Below are positions 1-3,426 of a stretch of 6,204 nucleotides of DNA, one piece after another. Below the pieces are notes generated by a model. The model was not told the origin of the DNA. It was given only the letters and a program-made list of their open reading frames with translations, and did no database searches. Both the position numbers and the translations under genes were made by a program. Origin of the DNA: JBOHWJ01 sp050736615 (GTDB taxonomy: Bacteria > Desulfobacterota > Binatia > Binatales > Binataceae); contig JBOHWL010000035.1 of the NCBI GenBank assembly GCA_050736615.1, forward strand, positions 1 through 6,204, read 5' to 3'. Every line of letters starts with the position of its first letter. The first letter of the stretch is position 1.

Positions 1-27
1 GTCGAACCCGCCTGCATGCACTTTCAT
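1..27 (-). CDS. Possible 5' end of a minus-strand gene running off the left edge
   Basis: On the minus strand an ATG at 27-25 opens a frame reading MKVHAGGFD up to the window edge without a stop. The ATG overlaps the TGA stop of the preceding open stretch (ATGA at 27-24), a common signature of translationally coupled genes. A GGA lies about seven bases upstream and could serve as a weak ribosome binding site. Nine codons are far too few to name a product. The call rests only on the ATGA overlap and the open frame, so it may be chance. Confidence 0.25.
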
Positions 28-209
28 TGGTTCATCCAAAACTCATCCGCGGCTCGGAGAGAGATTACATCGTTCTCAATGGCGGATAAGAGGTAGTCGG
101 CGACCGTCACGAGAATGCGCTCGGCAGACTGAAACGTCGCTTCGATCTTCAGGTTTTCAGACCGTTCGAAATGTGGGATCGGGAAGGAGCCGAAATGAAC
201 CGCGAGCGG
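24..209 (-). other. Short protein-like open stretch, minus strand, no clear start (gene remnant or small gene)
   Basis: The minus strand is open from just after a TGA at 212-210 to a TGA at 26-24, about 61 codons. The reading looks protein-like: it includes NLKIEATFQSAERILVTV and then a helix-like stretch ending in AADEFWMNQ. There is no ATG near its beginning. The only in-frame alternatives are a CTG (NLK) and a GTG (LVTV), neither with a clear Shine-Dalgarno. It could be the truncated or frameshifted 3' end of a gene, or a chance open frame. I do not recognise the family. The stop overlaps the possible ATG at 27-25, which is the main reason to take it seriously. It is divergent from the DUF1329 gene. 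Confidence 0.22.
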
Positions 210-235
210 TCACCGTATCAAGGCCGTCCGGTTTG

Positions 236-255
236 CTTGGTGTGAAGCACCCAAG
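236..255 (+). other. Small hairpin in the leader of the DUF1329 gene
   Basis: CTTGGTG (236-242), loop TGAAG (243-247) and CACCCAAG (248-255) form a 7-bp stem with one extra C on the 3' arm. It sits six bases before the G-rich ribosome binding site. It might modulate translation initiation or be incidental. No promoter with both elements could be found upstream. Confidence 0.25.
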
Positions 256-260
256 AGGAT

Positions 261-270
261 GGGGGAGGAG
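261..270 (+). promoter_or_regulatory. Ribosome binding site fixing the start of the DUF1329 gene
   Basis: GGGGGAGGAG contains a GGAGG core (264-268) six bases before the ATG at 275. The frame is open further upstream, to an ATG at 173, but that start has no comparable site. It would also place 34 charged residues ahead of the signal peptide, so 275 is preferred. Confidence 0.8.
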
Positions 271-274
271 TCCT

Positions 275-1633
275 ATGAGAGCTAGCCGTTATGTAGCCGC
301 CGCACTCATCGCGGTATTCGTCTCATACGTTGGTGCGTCCGTCGCCGCCGCGCAGTCGAGCTATCCACCGCCGCAGCCAATGCAGCAATGGCTGAGCGAT
401 ACCCAACACCAGGGAACGATAGCGCCAGGCACTACGATCACCATGGCCAACTGGCAGAAATACAAGCAGTTCATGCCCTATGGGATGCAGGTGCTGTTCG
501 GGGGGCAGTATTTCTGGAAAGTACCTGCGGACGTGTCGATGACGGTTGGTCCCACGGTGGTGCTGCCCTTGCCCAAAGGCTACGTTGAGGCGAGTGAGAA
601 ATACGGTTCGCAGACGTCGGTCGGAACGACCGCGAGCGGCCATCATTTTGTCAAGGGCTATGTTGCCGGCGAACCCTTTCCTAATCCCCAGAACCCCGAC
701 AAAGGCTACAAGCTGCTCGCCGACGTATGGTTTTCTTATGTCCCGAGTCTGTATGCGCAACAGTTCGACGATCCGGGCGTGAGTTGCACGCAGGACCGCT
801 TCGGCAGTATCGCGTGCACGCGGCTGGTGTGGATCTATCGCCAGGAGGGCTTCAACACCGATCCTGGAGTGCCGATGAATCTGCCGCAAGCGAGCGACGT
901 GTGGTTCACCGAATGGTTCATGGTGACCGAGCCTGAGCAGTCGAAATACACGACCAATCTCACGATCTTCCACAAGAATCCCGAAAAACCGGAAGACGAT
1001 TATGTATTCGTGCCCGCATTGCGCCGTTCGTTGCGCCTCGCCGTGACCGCGCGCTGCGCACCAGCGGCCGGCAGCGACCTCGTGCTCGACGACTATAAGA
1101 CCACCGGCTTCAACGGCGGTCTCGCGCTCTTTCGCGCCAACTATCTGGGCCATCGCCGACTGCTTGCGATGGTGGACGATTACACCAATAGAACCGGTAT
1201 TTTCCCCCAGGATTGGGACATGCCGCTGGGCTGGCCGAAGCCGTCATGGGGCAAATGGCAGTTGCGCGACTATGACATCATTGATGTGCGCCGAATTCCG
1301 TCAGAGAGCGCTGGGTATTGTTACGGCAGCCGCATAATGTACGTGGACTCACACTTTCATTACGGTAGCTGGCTCGATATTTACGACGCCTCACTTAAGC
1401 TGTGGAAAATCCAGTGGTGGGGCGCTCGCGCCGCGACCATCACGGGTCTCGGCCATGTCACCACCAATTCCGCCACGGTTGGCGTGTGGGACATGCAGAA
1501 CGATCACGCCACTTATCTCTCGACGATGGATGAACGTGGCATCGGGCCAAAGTTCAATTCGGACGCGCCGCCCCAGTATCATGACTATAATCGCTACTGC
1601 ACGCCGGGCGGCCTGATGCAGATCATGCGTTAG
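275..1633 (+). CDS. Exported DUF1329-family protein
   Basis: A 452-residue protein of the DUF1329 family, whose biochemical role is not established. Members are exported proteins of Gram-negative bacteria and are often found near RND-type exporters or outer-membrane proteins. Residues 1-26 form a Sec signal peptide: Arg at 2 and 5, a hydrophobic core at 7-21, and an AAA cleavage site before Gln27. No lipobox cysteine is present, so it should be a soluble periplasmic or peripherally attached protein. The family core is recognisable in YVFVPALRRSLRL (243-255), DDYKTTGFNGG (272-282) and the C-terminal half, with DVRRIP (337-342), RIMYVD (353-358) and the tryptophan-rich LKLWKIQWW (374-382). The mature part is rich in Tyr and Trp and has five cysteines (171, 181, 261, 349, 442), of which 171 and 181 could form a disulphide. 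The gene appears monocistronic, with a hairpin about 80 bases after the stop. Family assignment is firm; function is unknown. Confidence 0.85.
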   Translation: MRASRYVAAALIAVFVSYVGASVAAAQSSYPPPQPMQQWLSDTQHQGTIAPGTTITMANWQKYKQFMPYGMQVLFGGQYFWKVPADVSMTVGPTVVLPLPKGYVEASEKYGSQTSVGTTASGHHFVKGYVAGEPFPNPQNPDKGYKLLADVWFSYVPSLYAQQFDDPGVSCTQDRFGSIACTRLVWIYRQEGFNTDPGVPMNLPQASDVWFTEWFMVTEPEQSKYTTNLTIFHKNPEKPEDDYVFVPALRRSLRLAVTARCAPAAGSDLVLDDYKTTGFNGGLALFRANYLGHRRLLAMVDDYTNRTGIFPQDWDMPLGWPKPSWGKWQLRDYDIIDVRRIPSESAGYCYGSRIMYVDSHFHYGSWLDIYDASLKLWKIQWWGARAATITGLGHVTTNSATVGVWDMQNDHATYLSTMDERGIGPKFNSDAPPQYHDYNRYCTPGGLMQIMR

Positions 1634-1710
1634 GATGTGCATATCAACGCGCCCGCTCCGGGAACGGACTTGGTCTGCCTCTCGCGATTATGCGTAAGCG
1701 CGGATGCTTT

Positions 1711-1750
1711 GCGGCCACTCCCGCCGTCATGATGGGCGGGAAGTGGCCGC
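1711..1750 (+). terminator. Strong stem-loop, probable transcript end after the DUF1329 gene
   Basis: GCGGCCACTCCCGCC (1711-1725) pairs with GGCGGGAAGTGGCCGC (1735-1750) over 15 base pairs with a single bulged A and a 9-base loop. It starts 77 bases after the DUF1329 stop. No T-tract follows on either strand, so it is not a textbook intrinsic terminator. It may work with Rho, protect the mRNA 3' end, or be a REP-like extragenic element. The stem itself is certain; its role is inferred. Confidence 0.5.
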
Positions 1751-1950
1751 CTGCGCGTAATATGAAATAATCGCTCCGCTCTTGCGCTGCTTGGGTGTAA
1801 ACTCCGATTTCTCGCTCGCGGACTCCGCTCGGTCTACGAAAAATTCACAAACACATGCGCGTGACGATGGGTCTTGCGAGCGCTTGAGCTTGGCCTGAGG
1901 CGGCGGAGTCGGCTACCCTCGCAGCGTCGGCGGTCAATCGTTCGCACCGG

Positions 1951-1957
1951 GGAGAGG
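1951..1957 (+). promoter_or_regulatory. Ribosome binding site of argD
   Basis: GGAGAGG lies six bases before the ATG at 1964. The frame extends upstream to a TTG at 1874. That extension encodes an arginine-rich stretch foreign to the ArgD family, and the 1964 start gives the usual family length. Confidence 0.75.
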
Positions 1958-1963
1958 AACAGG

Positions 1964-3151
1964 ATGAATAACGCGGAAATCGTCGCACTGGCGCATCAGA
2001 ATCTCGCCAACACCTATGGTTGCGTGCCGCTCGCCTTCGAGCGTGGCGAGGGCGCTTACCTTTACGATGCGGACGGCAATCGTTATCTCGACTTTTTCTG
2101 CGGGCTGGCGGTGACCAGCCTCGGCCATGCCCATCCGCGCATCGTGCGCGCGATCCGGGAACAGGCGGAAAAACTCACCCATGTCTCGAACGTGTTTCAT
2201 ACCGAATCGATGGCACGGCTGGCGGCGCGTTTGTGCCACGCATATGGTGACGGGCGGGTATTTTTTGGTAATTCGGGGGCGGAAGCCAACGAGGCGGCGA
2301 TCAAGCTGGCACGCCGCTGGGGTCATGGTCACGGCGGCCGTTTCGAAATAATCGCGACGCTCGGGTCGTTCCATGGCCGCACCCTCGGCACGCTCAGCGC
2401 CACCGGCCAGGAGAAATATCATCAGGGTTTTTTGCCGCTGCTGCCCGGTTTCAAACTGGTGCCCTACGACGACGTCGCGGCGCTCGAACGCGCCATCACG
2501 CCGCAAACCGTCGCTATCATGCTCGAGCCGATCCAGGGCGAAGGCGGCGTGGTGGTGCCGCGCGCCGATTATCTCGCCCGCGTGCGCGAGTTGTGCGACC
2601 GCCGCGGCCTGCTCCTGATCCTGGATGAAGTGCAGACCGGGATCGGCCGCACGGGCAAGCTGTTCGCTTATCAGCACGCCGGGATCAAACCCGACATCCT
2701 GACGTTGGCCAAGGCGCTGGGCGGCGGTATTCCGATTGGCGCGATGGTTGCGCGCAGTGAAATCGCGGCGGTGTTGACGCCCGGCACTCACGGTTCGACT
2801 TTCGGCGGCAATCCGGTCGCATGCGCGTCGGCGCTGGCGATGTTCGACGCGTTCGACCACGACCGCGTGATCGAAAACGCGGCGGAGGTGGGCGGTTATC
2901 TAATCAAGCGTTTGGGCGAAATCGCCCGGAACCGCGACAACATCCGCGAAGTGCGCGGCCAGGCCATGATCATCGGCGTGGTCCTCAACCACGAAGCCAA
3001 AGGGGTGGTCGAGGCTTGCCTCAAAGAGCGCTTGCTGGTGAATGGCACGGCGGAGAATGTGTTGCGACTGTTGCCGCCGCTCACGTTGACGCATGAACAA
3101 GCCGACGCCGGCCTGGCGATTATCGAACGCGCGCTGAACGACGGGCGGTAG
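1964..3151 (+). CDS. argD: Acetylornithine aminotransferase (PLP-dependent, class III)
   Basis: Transfers an amino group between N-acetylornithine and 2-oxoglutarate in cytoplasmic arginine synthesis; in some bacteria ArgD also acts on N-succinyl-diaminopimelate in lysine synthesis. The 395-residue length is normal for the family. Visible landmarks, in order, are the phosphate-binding loop GNSGAEANEAAIKLAR (102-117), SFHGRT (135-140) with the aromatic residue and Arg139 expected at cofactor and substrate, LEPIQGEGG (187-195), and LDEVQTGIGRTGK (220-232) with Asp221 facing the pyridine nitrogen. These are followed by LAKALGGG (248-255) with Lys250 as the Schiff-base lysine, HGSTFGGNP (276-284) with Thr278 at the phosphate of the partner subunit, and LRLLPPL (367-373) with Arg368 for the substrate carboxylate. 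Nothing essential is missing. A close relative such as ornithine, succinylornithine or 4-aminobutyrate aminotransferase is possible, but the pattern fits ArgD best. No arg gene flanks it here; argF often follows argD elsewhere, but here a defence-type gene does. Confidence 0.9.
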   Translation: MNNAEIVALAHQNLANTYGCVPLAFERGEGAYLYDADGNRYLDFFCGLAVTSLGHAHPRIVRAIREQAEKLTHVSNVFHTESMARLAARLCHAYGDGRVFFGNSGAEANEAAIKLARRWGHGHGGRFEIIATLGSFHGRTLGTLSATGQEKYHQGFLPLLPGFKLVPYDDVAALERAITPQTVAIMLEPIQGEGGVVVPRADYLARVRELCDRRGLLLILDEVQTGIGRTGKLFAYQHAGIKPDILTLAKALGGGIPIGAMVARSEIAAVLTPGTHGSTFGGNPVACASALAMFDAFDHDRVIENAAEVGGYLIKRLGEIARNRDNIREVRGQAMIIGVVLNHEAKGVVEACLKERLLVNGTAENVLRLLPPLTLTHEQADAGLAIIERALNDGR

Positions 3152-3176
3152 TGTGTAGTAAACAAAGAGGCGGCCG

Positions 3177-3188
3177 TTAGCCGGCTAA
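3177..3188. repeat. Perfect 12-base palindrome
   Basis: TTAGCCGGCTAA reads the same on both strands. It starts 26 bases after the argD stop and 249 bases before the pglW ATG. It could be a binding site for a dimeric regulator or chance; it lies too far upstream of the candidate pglW promoter to be an obvious operator. Confidence 0.5.
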
Positions 3189-3192
3189 TCGT

Positions 3193-3231
3193 GGCGTCCG
3201 CGGCGTAGTCGGTACGCGAAAGCGGACAGCC
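3193..3231 (+). other. Two-part hairpin after argD
   Basis: The outer stem is GGCGTCCGC (3193-3201) with GCGGAC (3222-3227) and GCC (3229-3231), with A3228 bulged. The inner stem is GCGTA (3203-3207) with TACGC (3213-3217), closed by a 5-base loop. An asymmetric internal loop separates them. It may end or stabilise the argD transcript, although no T-tract follows on the + strand. I looked for integron attC core sites around it because of the stepped stem and found none that fit. Confidence 0.4.
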
Positions 3232-3299
3232 GTTGGCCGAAAAGAGCGCTCAGCGCGCGGCGCGGTGAGTCAATCGCAACAGACGGAGCGGATTTCGCG

Positions 3300-3328
3300 T
3301 TGAGCTTCGCACCGCGACGGACTATTAC
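3300..3328 (+). promoter_or_regulatory. Candidate sigma70-like promoter for pglW
   Basis: TTGAGC (3300-3305) and TATTAC (3323-3328) are separated by exactly 17 bases, with four of six consensus matches in each box. Transcription would begin near 3335 and give a leader of roughly 90 bases. It lies in a locally AT-richer patch, and a TATAAA at 3332-3337 is an alternative -10 without a good -35. The prediction is by eye only. Confidence 0.3.
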
Positions 3329-3364
3329 CTCTATAAATGAGTTCTCGCGGGATTTTACGAGCAA

Positions 3365-3411
3365 AAGCCAACGCCGGGTCAACATTAGCCGCATCCGCTG
3401 GGCAACGGCTT
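3365..3411 (+). repeat. Interrupted inverted repeat in the pglW leader
   Basis: AAGCC-AAC-GCC (3365-3375) faces GGC-AAC-GGCTT (3401-3411). The outer five and inner three bases pair and leave a symmetric AAC/AAC internal loop. The repeat ends 15 bases before the pglW start, where no Shine-Dalgarno is visible, so it could affect initiation. It may also be chance. Confidence 0.25.
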
Positions 3412-3426
3412 CAAACACTGCGTTAG

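Larger units (their letters stand above)
1634..1963. other. Intergenic region between the DUF1329 gene and argD
   Basis: 330 bases with no supportable gene. The only ATG frame right after the DUF1329 stop (1635) ends after 20 codons. The region holds the strong stem-loop at 1711-1750. An AT-richer patch at about 1758-1772 (TAATATGAAATAAT) could hold a -10 element, but no matching -35 was found. The argD ribosome binding site lies at its right end. The argD promoter should lie here but cannot be fixed by eye. Confidence 0.6.
3152..3426. other. Intergenic region at the argD / pglW junction
   Basis: 275 bases without a supportable gene. It holds a 12-base perfect palindrome (3177-3188), a two-part hairpin (3193-3231), a candidate promoter (3300-3328) and an interrupted inverted repeat (3365-3411). 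A minus-strand frame of 77 codons (GTG at 3418 to 3185) spans most of it, but it is arginine-rich, lacks a ribosome binding site and covers these repeats, so I do not treat it as a gene. No tRNA, integrase, insertion-sequence end or direct repeat marking an integration site was seen. Confidence 0.6.

Noticed and set aside
173..274. Upstream extension of the DUF1329 gene to an ATG at 173
   Set aside because: It would put 34 polar residues ahead of a clear signal peptide and ignore the strong ribosome binding site at 261-270.
323..1153. Minus-strand open frame of 276 codons opposite the DUF1329 gene
   Set aside because: The + strand has a signal peptide, a strong ribosome binding site and family motifs. 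The minus frame has none of these.
1934..2860. Minus-strand open frame of 308 codons opposite argD
   Set aside because: The argD frame carries every expected motif. The opposite frame is rich in Arg, His and Gln and is a GC-bias artefact.
3185..3418. Minus-strand 77-codon frame starting with GTG in the argD/pglW gap
   Set aside because: It is arginine-rich, has no ribosome binding site, uses a GTG start, covers the hairpin and the candidate promoter, and shows no recognisable family.
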